Assembly: GCA_905221605.1 (NCBI GenBank)
Contig: CAJNDS010002264.1
Location: 124,001 to 188,000, forward strand
DNA length: 64,000 nt
Direction of reading: 5' to 3'
DNA from: Symbiodinium natans
Lineage: Eukaryota > Sar > Dinophyceae > Suessiales > Symbiodiniaceae
Of the stretch, positions 24,201-36,900 are shown piece by piece; position 1 is the stretch's first letter; each line of letters opens with the position of its first letter. A program made the position numbers and the translations under genes. The notes under the pieces are model-generated. The model had not been told where the DNA came from, did not search any database, and saw only the letters and a list, made by a program, of their open reading frames with translations.

Positions 24201-25414
24201 ACAACTGACCCTGATGCTTCACTGTTTGTGCAAAGATCGGCATGCATGCATCAACCCGTCGAGGGAGTCCCCCACTCCCCACTCCCCCCCACTCCCCCAC
24301 TCCCCCACTCCCCCCACTCCCCCCACTCCCTCCCTCCCACTCCCCCACTCCCCCACTCCCCCACTCCCCCACTCCCCCACTCCCCCACTCCCCCAGGCAA
24401 CCTCCGACACCACTGCATGCGCACGGCACGAAAGTGCAAAAAACAACCCAAGAATTACCTATCTGCGGGCTTGGAGAGGTGGGGGACCACCTGATCACCG
24501 GTGGCTGGAAGCTCGCGAATCTGCAGCATCCTAGGGTCTTTGGGCACCTTGGGATGTTTTGATCGAGGAACCCTTCCACGGACAGAACCAAAATAATGAT
24601 GAGTGCAAAACATCGGGTCCTGTGGGAAACGACTGGTGGCAAGCACCCGGGCACCCATACGTAGCAGCTTTGTGGCGACCTGGAAGCCTATCTTGACTCG
24701 CGCCCCAGTTACCAAGCAAGTGCGACCGAACAAATTGCGAGCTTGGTATCGCTTCTCAAAGTTAAAAGAAGCACAGGCTGGGCACAAATGCGAATAGAAA
24801 TGGTGTCTCTCGGAGAAGCGCACCTTGCAAATATAGCAAGATTGCTGCCGACAGTACGCCTGCTCTGCCTGCTCTGCCTGCTCTGCCTGCTCTGCATCAT
24901 CCAGCTTCGGTGTTCTGTCTGCAGCATCCGAGCTAGCTGGGCCATCGGGAATTCGAAGCTGCTGATGGCAAGGAAAGCCTTCCAACTTCTCCTCCTCCAG
25001 GGCTTGGAGCTTTGCCAAGCGCGAGGCACGCAGCTGCGCATTCTCTTGGAAGCGCTTGTCTGCCTCCAGCTGCCTCTGTCGGCGCTCCCGCTTGCGGTCT
25101 TTCTCTGCCCGCTTGCGTTCATTCTCATCAATGGCACTCTTCTGCGGAAGGTGTCCATAGGTCTTTCGGAGATGTACGGACAATACCTTCCGCAGCGGCC
25201 GCAGGCAGCTTGCATTCGGGTCTATCTGGCCTGCCACCTCTGCCTCATGAAGTCGCCAAAGAACCGACACGCAGTCTGAAAGCTGGGTGCTGCTCAATCC
25301 AATGGCTGTCAAAATCACATCCCTTTGAGCAGTGAGCTCATCATCAAGCATCTCGGCCTCACTGCTGAGTGAATCCATTGATGTCAATCCGGCAGCTTGA
25401 CAGCTAGTGTCCAT
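21259..25414 (-). CDS. Short-chain dehydrogenase/reductase with N-terminal zinc-ribbon-like segment
   Basis: Four exons. Exon 1 (25414-24620) carries a charged coiled coil (ERKRAEKDRKRERRQRQ), an EQA repeat, a C-x2-C-x14-C-x2-C pair (CYIC..HLCPAC) and the Rossmann start LVTGARVKIGFQVATKLL. Exon 2 (23969-23319) has IIVNNACQT (the NNAG strand) and YIINVSAMEGKFYRYKQ..HPHTNMAKAALNM. Exon 3 (21603-21421) reads RTSAEDLATNSGIFMNSVDT then GWINDENPL. The last exon ends GCFLKDYKLTDPHL before TGA at 21259-21261. Introns: 23970-24619 (GA-AG), 21604-23318 (GC-AG), and one starting GT at 21420. In the active site the lysine of TNMAK is present, but the usual Tyr four residues before it is Thr; related eukaryotic SDRs share the HPHTNMAK motif. 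The start is chosen at the MDTS Met. The substrate is unknown. Confidence 0.9.
23985..24190. repeat. GCN/GGC triplet tract in SDR intron
   Basis: Imperfect GCGGCA/GCAGCG triplet repeat, about 200 bases long, within the GA-AG intron 23970-24619 of the SDR gene. Poly-Ala or poly-Gly frames across it are not coding. Confidence 0.8.
24263..24395. repeat. ACTCCCCC minisatellite in SDR intron
   Basis: About 16 copies of a 7-8 base unit (ACTCCCCC and length variants) in the same intron as the GCN tract. The minus strand is G-rich. Confidence 0.9.
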
Positions 25415-28400
25415 GTTGCCTGGCCTGAGTCCTGCCCAAGGGTAATCCCTTCCCCCTTTTATTACATGGACCCCGAATAATAAAAACACTTTCCGGAAAA
25501 TCCTGCCGAAACCAACCCCGCCTTTAAAACCCTATTCCGAATTAGGGGGGGGTTCAGGCCTCCAAGAAACCCCTCAACACCAATAAAACCCTCAGAGGGT
25601 TTAGGCTTGAGGGTCTAGGGTTAAGGGTGTAATTAGGGCTTAGGGTTAAGCAATTAAGGATAAAAATACCCCCTAATTATAAAAACAGTTTTCGAGTTTT
25701 TAAAGGGGGGGGGGGGGGGGGCCCCGTTGAATATTAGGGGGATGGGATTAGGCATGGCGCACGGGTGCCCGCTTTGCTGATATGTCTGTAGCGCTAAGTG
25801 TCTGCTGCACATGTATCATACACTACTTGGATTTGAAGCAGCGATCATTCCGCACAAATACACCGTGCAAGAGCATCGAAGCAAGCACCCCAAATTGATG
25901 AAAGTTGGAAAGCCCAGATTCAAGCAACGTTTTGCTAAAAAGGGCTGACGTAGATGTCTGACAGTCTCAACAGTCTCCAGTTCTGACGATGTGAAGCAGC
26001 CAGCAAAAGTCACACAAAAAAAGCGGCATTACGTGGCAAAAGGACCTTCGGAACCGCCTCTACTGGTTGCCAGGCACCTGTACACGTGCAGGTGCATTGC
26101 ACAGCAGCATACAATTTGACGAAGACATACAAAGCTGAACACAAGCTGAGGCCAGGGCCAGAGCCGTTGCTGCCTTTGGCAACGCCTTTGCCTCCAAACT
26201 TGCCTGTCACTCACGCGAAAAAAAAACGAAAACAAAAAAAAACACGGCTTCTGCATTTCTCAGGAACCTTGAGCTGCTGGTGAGGCATCCTCGCGCCAGG
26301 AGCTGAATTTCAATTAGCAGAGGCATGCTCCTTTGGCTATCTCTACCTGCATCTCCGTCCATGCTCTTTTCCAGCCACGCTTGCGTTTCCAGCCTCGGCA
26401 GCTACTGGCATGCACGTTGCGTCTTACAACATCTCACTTCATCTCACACCTAAGGTTGCAAAAGCCAAAGCAGATCAAAGGACAGAGCATGGAGCGGACA
26501 CCTGACATCCGACAAGACTCTTCAAGACCCGAAGTTGTCTGCATACACGTCTGGCCTTGCTAGCTAGGGTCTGATCTGGTCTCCTGGTCTCTATGTCGTG
26601 AAGTGCACCCTTCACTGTAGTGTCCTGCCTGCGGCCGTCCAGTTGTATTAACATGGACATTGAAGCAAATCCTCAGGACCCATCAAGGCGGGAGAACTAA
26701 GGAAGAAGAGGTCGAATAGGTTCATGAAGTTGGCGCATGGAAAAGGTTCCTGCCAGCAGCATCCGTGCAATATCAAGCGCCTAACTCATCGCCCAACTGC
26801 AAGCTGCACTGATGCATGACCTGAAGGAGCAACTTGCATTTCTATATGTTTCTATGCAAGGCTACCGAGACAAAAACTGCATGAAACCATGTTCAGGAGC
26901 TGTGCTGCTCAAGCGATTCATGAACAAGCCGCCGGCTGAACTGTGCACATACGCATCTTGAGCATACAAATCCTGTGCATCAGCTCTGCGGCTAGTTCCA
27001 CTTCTGCAGACAAGGGAACACTAGGGTTTGAAATGCAGGTGCTAATGCATTTTGTACCTGACCAGGGTTTCCTTCACAACAGACGTCACTGAAGTGGCAC
27101 ATAGCTGGGTCCTTGATCTCTTGACATTCGATGAACGCGCAGCCATTCGGCAGCACCTTGCCAACCTTTCAGAGTTGTACGGGCAGAACAAAGAACGCAG
27201 AAATCGGCGAAGCTTCGTTAGTCACATGCTCGCAAACAGAAGGGCCTTCCCTTCGAACTCTCCGAATCCAGGATCCTAAGCAGCATAGTGAGTTCCCCTT
27301 TCGAACCTTTAATCCATTCAGTCTCTTGCGTGCCTTTCCCTGCGGACAGAAGCCCATCATCTCCCAATCCGGATCCTGAACAGCTAAACAAAAGACACAA
27401 CGGTGATTGCGCCGACTCTCGACACTTTTGTTTTATCCCAAGCTGCGCGCATCGTTCAGATGTTGCCCTGAGCGCCTGGCTTCGTTCTGCGACACATTCA
27501 TGGCGACTGTCGAATCGTCGAACGTGTAGTGAAGGCGGTTACATCCCCAAGCACGCCGCAGCTTGCCAGCGTTTTCTTGAGCCAGAAACGCTTGGAGTTA
27601 CAACATGATAACAGATCAAGGAAGACGAAAGAGGAGAGCATAAGGTTGTTGCGCATCTGTGATCGACCCCCACTTGCTGCCAGTACATGGCATGGCCATG
27701 CGCTCAAGCGCCAAATCAACGGCGAAGTCACGCTGGTGGGTCCTCCCCCCTCCTGATTGTAAAGGAACTCAGCAGCCAGAAAAGCTTCCGGGCGCACAAA
27801 GAGGGCTCGAAGGCTTAGAGAGACAGGGGGGTTGAGGCAGTTAAAGATTGATGAGAAAGAAACCTCAGACTCTGGAGAAGATTCGTCCGGATATTTTGAC
27901 TTGTTCAAGCCGGCAAACCTTGACATTAAGCGGGCCCAATAATGCTGAATCCTGATCACTACTGTAAGTCACTAAGTGCGGGCCCCGTCGATGTGCGAAC
28001 TCTTTCGGGGTTATTCATCGGCCGTCATTGATATATGGTCCCGCGGATCAGGCTAGGAGGCCTGAGGGCTGAAGCAAATGAAACCATTACCATGCCACAT
28101 GCCTCAGAGACTTTTCGGAAACTGTCTTTGACTTTGGTGCTCACTGCTTTGTCTCTTGCGCCCACTCAGAGTGATTGCGTTGCGTCCATTGCGTCCAAGC
28201 TCGCCTGGCATCCGAAAGATCGGCAAACAAAATGGGCTTCTGCTGCTCCAGCCTTTGACGCGGCAACATGGGCTTTCTTGCCAAGAGAAACCTTCAGGTC
28301 CAACAAACGATACAACAAGCAGTTCTAGGCGCTCTTGCATTCAGCACTTCCAGCACAAGTATTGGCTGAGACCAAAGCACGTTCATTGGGTGTGTGTCTG

Positions 28401-30870
28401 AGAACTGCAGTAGATCCTTTCCAGAGAGCAACTGCGCTGGAGAACTGCCATACAGTCATGCAATGAAAAGCAAGCGCGCTAGCTCGCAATGCAATCTACA
28501 GCCGCTAGCTCCCCTATACGCCCTGCGACCCTGCCTCCGTGCGCCAGTAAGAAGATCGCATACCGATGAAGTCCTCTCACTGCATAAGCTCTCAGAACGC
28601 GCCAATGTGGAACAATCATGGGGAACCATGTGGACATGATTCGTCTCCCCTGCAGCAGCGACCGGTTTTCCAGGAGAGAATTCCAGCAGCACCTGCAAGG
28701 CCACCCCAGCCCAACTTACAATTGAGAGGGGTGAGAATGCTTGTTAGAGTAAAGCCGAAGCTCTTCTTCAACGACGCTCTGTGCAAGGGTGGCGGAACGG
28801 CTGGTGCTGATTATCACCATGCTTTTCCATCATCTCACCATCTGAGCACGTGCCAGGCCGAAGGCCCCAAACAGGGGACGAGAGAGAACACAGCATCCAT
28901 CTGCTAACGGTGCATCCAGGCTCGGCCGACTAACAAGTCATCATCGAGTCACAAACTATCTACAAAGCTTCGGCAGCATCGTGAGGTAGTCGTGGCGTGG
29001 TGGTGCTGCTGCTGGCGCTGTCCCCGCCCTCCCCGCTCTCTCCGTTCTCCCTAGTGCTTCGTCTATAGGGTCGCCCACCACCCCTACTCCCCTGCCTGCT
29101 CCCAACCTGCTGCTGTACCTTGAAATGAAGCGTTTTGAGGCTGCATGCCCGCCGATCTCAGAGAATCTCAAATCAAACCTATGCTGCCCAAGCCTGCTGC
29201 CCTCACCGCCCATGAGCACCCCCGCCCCATTAACCATGGAAATAGGATAGCCGGATCCCCGAAAGGGAGCGCATCCTGAGCACCAGCGGGTTCAGTCTCG
29301 GAGCCCCAGCGCGCATCAGGAGCATCAGCGGCCCCAGTCCGGGATGCATCAGCGGTTCCGGCCTTGGATGACACGGCGGCCCACGCGTGCATAAGCTTTC
29401 CCTCTGTCGCCAAACCCGTGCGTTCCGACTATGAAAGCCTACAGCTGACCCCATCGTGAAGGACGCACGCCGGTCGGGGGCGCCTCGCGCGCCCACCCCC
29501 TTTCCGGTTTGCAGAACAACTCTCCTCGAGCTTCTGCCTGCGCTGCCCGCCCATGGGCGCAGCCCCTTAAAATATTATGTAGTACCTGGCAAAGGAAGAT
29601 GCACAAGAATGTTCTGAAACAAAGGCTCAATCGGAGCCTCGAGCTTGGCTCCTTCTGCCACCTTCCGCAGCCCGTGGGGCCTTTTGTTGCGTAAGATTCT
29701 CAACTTCGCCGCACTTCTTGTGATAGGAAGCTTCCGACGTATAGCGGAAAAAATCGTCCGGGCAACCATGCACACCTCGAACCGGCGCAGCTCAGCACTG
29801 GTTTTGTGGCAAAACGGAGCTGGGAGCGGTGCCATCGATAAAGGGAGCACCCAGCAAGAGAAATCCACCTGAAAGGCTGCTGAACTCAATCCTAGACTGC
29901 ATAGACTGCACGTCATTTAAAACATTGTAAACCAGCTCTCGACAGGATGGCATCAGGATGCCCCGAAAACCTTAACCCTAAAAGTCGAAGCGCCACAGCC
30001 TGGTTTAATCGCGTGTGCCAAAACACAGATTTAATTACTCGTGTCATTGAAGGCTACGCTACGAGCATCCCAGTGTGTCTAGGCAAACACGCTGCTCTCT
30101 GACCGTCCAATGCTCCAAGCCTGGGCTTAGCAACTGTGCAATGCCGCGCGCAGCTTGGTGAGGGTCCTTAGGTTGCCCCTGCCGCGCCAAGCTTGACCGA
30201 TTCTGCACATGCAGTCACGCTAACGACGACATTAGCTTATATCATCCCTCCCAACGGTTGAGCGTTGCAACAACGAGCATCCGGGACATGCTCCAGGACA
30301 AAGAAGCACACAACCTCAGTTGACATGTTCCTGCATCATCCTGCATCTATGCTGGGATATTCGCGTGGCTGCCAGTGGGGCTTGACGGCTGCCACTAGCG
30401 TTTACAGTACGTGAAGTCTTCGGGAATGGCGACAGGATTTGAGATGGCTTGATGCAGGACGGAGAATTCTGAGCCGAACAACCCTGGGAGCAGCAACCCG
30501 AACTTCGGTCCAAAAGCTGTGAATCTCTCGAGACCGGTTCGGCGCTTGTTTTTGATACCTTTTGACATAGAGACACACTTAGAGGCATGTCAGAAGGCGG
30601 TTCTTGAAGGAGCTGAGCGTGCTGCAAGGCCATAGTCAGTTGGCATCCAGGATGGCGGGTGCAGCACGTCCAGCGCCATGACCCTCGCGAAACCACGACT
30701 GAAGAACCATGGTGCTTAGATTGACTGACAGCTTTGCTCATCTTCCTGGCACTTGCAAAAGTGTGCAGAACTGTGCCCGTACCCGGTGCATGAGTGAAGT
30801 GTGTGAAAGTGAAAGGTGCGTTCATGCGCAGAGATGTGCGACTGCGCGACTGCGCGACATGCTGCAAACA
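25415..30870. other. Gene-poor spacer
   Basis: No family was recognised in 5.4 kb. Poly-G of about 18 occurs at 25706-25723 and A-rich runs at 26219-26240. Minus-strand frames at 27959-27600 and 29830-29640 (basic, for example ARTIFSAIRRKLPITRSAAK) have weak coding character and are left unassigned. Confidence 0.5.
25596..25652 (+). repeat. Degenerate telomere-like patch
   Basis: Contains GGGTTTAGG, GGGTCTAGGGTTAAGGG and TTAGGGCTTAGGGTTAAG. These are imperfect copies of TTTAGGG/TTAGGG-type telomere repeats, next to short AAACCCT complements at 25550-25595. It is interstitial, not at a chromosome end within this window. Confidence 0.6.
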
Positions 30871-30884
30871 CACCTTGTGCCCTT

Positions 30885-31514
30885 GAGGTAGGTCTGCATC
30901 TTCTCCGGGCGACCGATACGAGGATCGGCATACTGAAGCACATCGTGTCGAAAACAAAGTGGCCCAAAGGCTTTGATGGTGTAAAAGGGCGTGTCCCATT
31001 CCAAACACCGGCCTAAGGCGCCGAAGGTGGCTTTCGCCGGACCAAGGAGTTTTGAGACCAACTTCTTCGCCTTCCACGTAAAGTCAGCTGCTTGAATTCG
31101 GCCAGATGCCAAGGGTTGGCCTTCAGGTATCAAGGAGTCAATCGTCTCTTCCTCTGAAGCTTCCCCATCGACCCAGGAGTGAAATTCCTGCTTGTCCGAT
31201 TCCTTCCAGAACTCATAGAGAGGATCGCCGGGGAACAGTTCGAAGGTCCTGGACGGCAGCAGCCCACCTTCACCCAAAGCAGCAATAAGACGACTCGTTG
31301 TTTCTGGGGCACAAGTCCCGAGAGTGCAGTGAACCTTGGCCTGCCAAAGACTTTTTTGCGATGGCGGGTGCAAGGAGAGAAGCTCATCGGCAAAATGAGA
31401 CAACTCGGTGTCCGTCAGTCCTGTCACGTGCTTGAGAGCAGCCCACAAGTTGCGCTCGTTAGCGTTCGACGCGTCCAGTAGCGCTGGCGCAAGCAGAGTG
31501 AGCCATAGCCACAT
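30885..31514 (-). CDS. Secreted or lumenal protein of unknown family
   Basis: Long open minus-strand exon. I choose the Met at 31514 because it starts a clean signal peptide (MWLWLTLLAPALLDASNA) followed by a soluble acidic region (NERNLWAALKHVTGLTDTEL, TFELFPGDPLYEFWKESDKQ, SWVDGEASEEETIDSL). Near the exon end it reads FGPLCFRHDVLQYADPRIG. An in-frame Met at 31610 would add 32 residues. The probable donor is just after MQTYLK near 30887; downstream exons were not identified. I do not recognise the family. It lies 3' of the glucosidase II gene on the same strand, and both appear to enter the secretory pathway, but a functional link is speculation. Confidence 0.5.
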
Positions 31515-31610
31515 GGCGGCAACTGCATTGTGCCTTGTGTGCAGGAACCAAGTCCAAACATCATCAACTGCATGATAAGATTTGGGTCCGGATTGCGGCG
31601 CTGTTGACAT

Positions 31611-32459
31611 AAACAGGGCCTCAATGCTGTCATGTCCGAGCCCAATATTGTTTCATACATCACAATTCCACACTCTGCTCGCTTGTTTCCACCTGTCTGT
31701 GCATCGATAATAACAGCTATAGAGTCATGTCCAAACCTCATCATGCTCCAATCCACATGGTCAATACAGAAGCTATGTCAAGCCAAGCTTTTGCCGAGCG
31801 GCCTGACAAGGGACCGAAACTGCCCTAGGCCCGAGGATGTTCAACTGCAGATTCAGGTGGGTGCTCTCCTCTAGTCTCTGGCAAGCTCGCAAAAAAGTCC
31901 AATGGCAGTGCAGACACAGAAGAATGACTCGCGGTGTCATTGCTTGCGATCCAAGAATGCAAAAACCCACTCTTTCTGCCTGCCGAGAATTGGAGATCTC
32001 GTGAGACGCCGGTGGATCGGAAACTAAGAGACCATGCCGGCTCATTAACAACGAATTGGCCATCCGCCTGACACGCCGCAAGTGGCTCGCCGCAAGTGGT
32101 TTGTCTTGTAGCTATACTCAGTAGCCAACGCAAAAGGAAATCCAACACAAGTAGAATTGAACCTGGATCTGCAATGTTGTCAGTAGAAACTGCTTCGTGT
32201 CAAAAACGCTGGTTGGTGCAGGGCTTCAAACACCTTCAACCCCAGTACCAGCGATTGCTGCATCCTCATCTGTGCAGGTCTTCATCCACACGTTGTTACA
32301 TTGGAGCAATGTTGCGGGGACGAAGCTGCCAGGCGTCTCATGAGATCGCTTTGATATTCTACCGAGGTCCAGGCCAATTGCTAAGCTGCTAGAGCTGCTA
32401 GAAGGCAAGCCGCAACTTCCTGCACACGCTTGCACACATTCAATACCGAGGTCGCACAA
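31611..32459. other. No recognisable gene
   Basis: Spacer between the end of the glucosidase II gene and the secreted-protein exon. Nothing supported was seen. Confidence 0.4.
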
Positions 32460-33868
32460 GCGTATGGTCAACGTATGTCAATCTCATTGCGCTCCATTGG
32501 GCTCCCAGTTGGCACAGCGGCTTCTTGACGGTCGCTACCTCTAGACGATATGGCTTGCCATCACTCCAAGTACCCACAAGCCATTGAGGTGCTGTAGCTG
32601 CGATTAGTTACGTGTAGAACTGTGCTGCGAACCCAAGCTCCATTCTGCATACGGGAGGAAGTCACCTGTGCTGACGGGTGTCCACTGCAGTAGATAGGAG
32701 CACAGCCGCAGAGATGCACAAATCGTCCCAACCTGAAAGGTGTCCGCCTTTCCCACCACGTGTGCGCTCACGGGACTCGAGGGCAGCCTAGGGCAAAATC
32801 TGAGGTGGCAAGTGTCGAGCTATGGCTGGGCTGTGCGGCTATGCTGGGCACCAAACCCCACAAAGACCAGCCGTTCTACTGCCGTGCTCTGCTTGAAGGC
32901 GCCTTAGTGCATCCATCTTTGTCGCACGTGAACTTAGCCAGGATTGCTGTATCCGGAATCGGCCTGCTGCGCCTTTGGCCGCTCCGGTCACGTGCAGCGT
33001 CTGGGCTGGCCTGCGGGAGTTCTCCCACTTCAGCTGCAGCAAAGGTCTTCCAGGAACAGCTGAGCCAAGCGCTCTGAGACCAGTTCCTGGCCATCAAAGC
33101 TGAGCTTGTCGTACACAAAGTGGCCTTGCCTGCCAGAGAAGGCTGCAAAGGCCGCCGCCAAGCTACCCAGTATGTGTATCATTTACCTACACTACATGCA
33201 ACAGTACAGTACAGGGCTTCGCCCCCCCCCCAAGTTCCGGACATGAAATCGTGGCTTTGGCCATCATCGATGTACACGTGGCCTGCCCAAACGAAGAATT
33301 CAGAATTCAACGAGCAGGACACATGACGATGAATGAATGCTCGTGGCGTGTTCGGGATAAACCGCGGCTTCCCCATCTGGGCTCTTCGGAGGCGGGGCAG
33401 GGCGGAGGACTGGGTTGCGCATCCAGCGGATTCACGATTCCGATTGCACCGAAACGACATGGGCGCGTAACAACATGCATATTGACATTGTAAACAATGG
33501 CATTGGCACAGACACATACACACATTTACATTTACACATGCACACCACACCCAGGGTGGGCGTGCATGGGTGGGTGGGGCTGCTAGGCATACAAGCACAG
33601 GCGGGAGGACGAACAGAGAAGGACGTGAGCGGGCCGGGTCTCGAAGAAACCTGCCCGGCTCGAGCTGGGGTCGGAGCCGTCCGCGGCGGCAAAAACCCAC
33701 AGAAGAACGTCACGGATGTTGTTGCGCCGCAGGGCAGCAGCAGCTCGGGACATCCAAGAAAGCATGTGGCGCCAATGGGTGCCGCAGAGGTGCAAAGCGA
33801 GCATCGGCTCACACGAGGCCAAATTTACGCCCGAGAAGGGCGGTTGTTCCGAGCGTGTTCATGCGTGC

Positions 33869-33900
<32 letters not shown>

Positions 33901-36900
33901 GTGAGATTCTTTCTTGTAAACGCAAGTGCATATAACCTCCATGAACACCCTAGCCCATATTGAACTGAGTTGTATACTAGACTTAACGGTGCGGCTACAG
34001 TTCATGCGTCCCGTACTAAGGCACATTCAAACATCATCAGCTCGCCTTCTTTCATTTCTTTTCTGGTGTGCTCGCCGTCGGTTTCTCTCACCCCCCCCCC
34101 CCCAAAACTCCTGTGACCCCATTGCCTCTCCATGCCCCCCCCCCCCCCCCACAAAACCCATTGTTCACTGTTGGCTTGTACCGAGGCAGCGACGCTTTGT
34201 GTTGACTGCTAATTCTGCTAAGTGCACGAAGCTGGAATGTGATCTCCAAGGCCCTAGACTCCTTCTGACTCCTCAACTGCAAGTCAGGTGAGCCCAGCGA
34301 TGCAACGGCGCGCTGGTGCATAAAGCGCATTCTGTGGTGCTTGATCCACTTTAGGGTGTTCGAATCGGCATTCACGGCAGTCACTGGAGGTGATGATGGC
34401 TGAGCTGACATGTCATGAAAAGATGAGAAAACAAACATCGGGCTGGAAAGCATGTCCCAAGCAGACCGTCATGAGTGATGATTCATGATGTTCCCGCCTC
34501 CTGCCTGCTCTCCATACACATAAATGGTGTACCTCCGCTTCGGGACTGTCAAGTGACAATGGTCACTGCGGCGCGGCAGCTTGGGGCTACGGGTCAGAAG
34601 CCATCGCCAAGGAACTGCGACGGCGCCTCACGAAGGCAGCGGGCAGCAACCCTCCGTCAAGAGCACAGCGGCTGCCTCATCTTCTTGGGGAGAATCGCGC
34701 CGGTTCGAACATACACAGGCACCTGATTCAAGGTACTCCAGGGGCTCCAGTCAAGGTTCTGCTTGTTTACGCACCCTTTCCACCCTTTCAGGCTCCGGCA
34801 TGCGAAGGGTCAGCCTGCATACAGATGCATACAAGGTCCTTGTGCAATTCGAAAGCTTTACCGCTGCGTTAAAAGCCTTGACTCGGTGCGACTGGCCCCC
34901 AGGAAGAGGAGTCGCCTACATGTCAGTAGTGTCAGCGTCAGATTCTAGCCACGAAGCACACCAAGTCCAACAGGACCACCTCCAGATTCCAGAAATCAAA
35001 CCAGCTTCCGGATGGCCTTGCCGACAGCAAATTCCGAAAGCGCAGAAGCTGCAGGCAAGCTGCAGGCAAGCTGCAAGCAAACCTACACAATTCAAGGCCG
35101 CAGCAAGTACACATTCAGTATGTCCTCACCGGGTTTCGTCACTGCCCGCACGAGCACGTCACTCCCCAGCCTTCATCAGTGAAGAACACAAATTGGTTCG
35201 TCGCAGTGCTGCAATGCTGCAAGCACAGGCTTATCAAGCCGAATCAAGCTCCAAGCAGGAAGTGTGTGTTCTGGTGGCGGAAGGCCTCGATGCTCAGCAA
35301 TACAAGACGCGCAGCTACACCCTTCGCGTGAAATTGGCCTCCGCATCTGCAGCATCCTCATTGAGCGTTGATTCGGCATTGATGCAAGAAATACTTTGCG
35401 CTGGCGCTCACAGTCGCGTCCTGATACCAAAGTGGCCGAAGGATCGGTTGGCCCGACAATGCCCATTGAGCGAAAAGTGTGTACCTTCCGCCGCAGTGCT
35501 CCATGGTGTTTTCGACTGTCATAAGCTGCTGCCCAGTCACCATGTCGGCAGCATCTGATATCGAACGGTGACCTGCGAATGAGCAGGCTTCTTCTTGACA
35601 GATAAAGAGCACGCTAACCGTCACTCACTGACACACAGCACAGCATCACATAGCTTGCCGCCAAGCCTGTTCGCGCATGTTGTCTGTGATTTCTTTACCG
35701 AGCATCCACGGCTCCCGCCGCTTCGTCCTTAGCTCCGAATCTTGGATATCTTGGCCTCTGTGACTTGCATTGACTTGCTCTCTGCTTCCTCTTATTTCTC
35801 GTTTCCTCATACTATTTCGATGGGTTTCCTCTTGCTTGCTGCCTAAGTAAGGTTGTTGAACCAAGCTTGCCGGGGTGGGGTGGGGGGGTGAGGGAGCGGG
35901 GGGGGGGGCGGCAGCTGCGGCGGGGGGGGGGGGGTGATTTTACTCCCTCTCACTCGCTTTCTTCTTCTTCTTCTTCTTTTTCTTCTTCTTTTTCTTGTTC
36001 TTCTTCTCCTTCTTCCCGTGGGAGTGAGGGATCCGGGCCGCGCAGTCGTGTACTCCATTGAGTCGTGTACCCGGTTACACGGGTCAGCGCTTTCAGGGTG
36101 CTATTCAACCTGTTCCCGGTCGGCGTGTCACTAGAAGGACTTTCTTCCTTCCTACATGCACAGGTCATTTGTTTCTTTCGAAGGGCCTGTCTCTGTGTTT
36201 GATTTTGGCCCACCCTCAACTGTTTCGCAGTTGCTGCGCTCGGCTCCGTGCTCAAGGTGCGCATGCCCCCGGTAGAAGGGATACCAGATCCCGAGCTGGT
36301 GCCACCTTCCACACCCGGCAAGTCTCTTTGGTGCAACTCCGTGCTCACCTTGAGCACTACCGGTCCCTGCCTCTGGAAAAGCTGGGGTTCTGGATCCTCC
36401 AATCTCTGAGCTCTGCAAGAGTGGATCCGAAGGCTCCGCTCTGAGGCCCCAACGAAGAAGAAGCCGGGCACGTCAGCTCCGACAAAGGAAGCTCCACAAA
36501 GGCAAAGAGACCTCTCCGAAGGAAGGGCCAGAGTTTGCCCAGCTCGGCAAGCAATCGGCACCAAAGCCGCGCACACGAGCATCGGCACAGAGATGGCCAG
36601 ATGATCCCACCTTGGCCATGAAGGTAGTGCCACAGCTTGCGGTCTCTGTCCCTCTCTCTTGAATGAATGCGCTTGGGCAGCCACAAGCTGGACCAGATTT
36701 TGGTGCACGCTAAGCAGAGTAGTACGTGCAAACCATATGTTTTTGAGGCATAGACTTAGCCATGTTGTCGCCGGTCCATATGGCACCATGCTTGTGAGAT
36801 CCCGCGAAGAAGGAGCGCGTCAGCACAAAAGGCCGGATCTTAGTCAAGAGAAGCTATGCATGAAATGATCTGAAGCTCCGCTTTGTCACCTTGCTGTGCT

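Noticed and set aside
34581-35558. Plus-strand open frame of 325 codons
   Set aside because: It overlaps several minus-strand glucosidase II exons ([34 protein letters not shown]) that match GH31 in order; the plus frame matches nothing.
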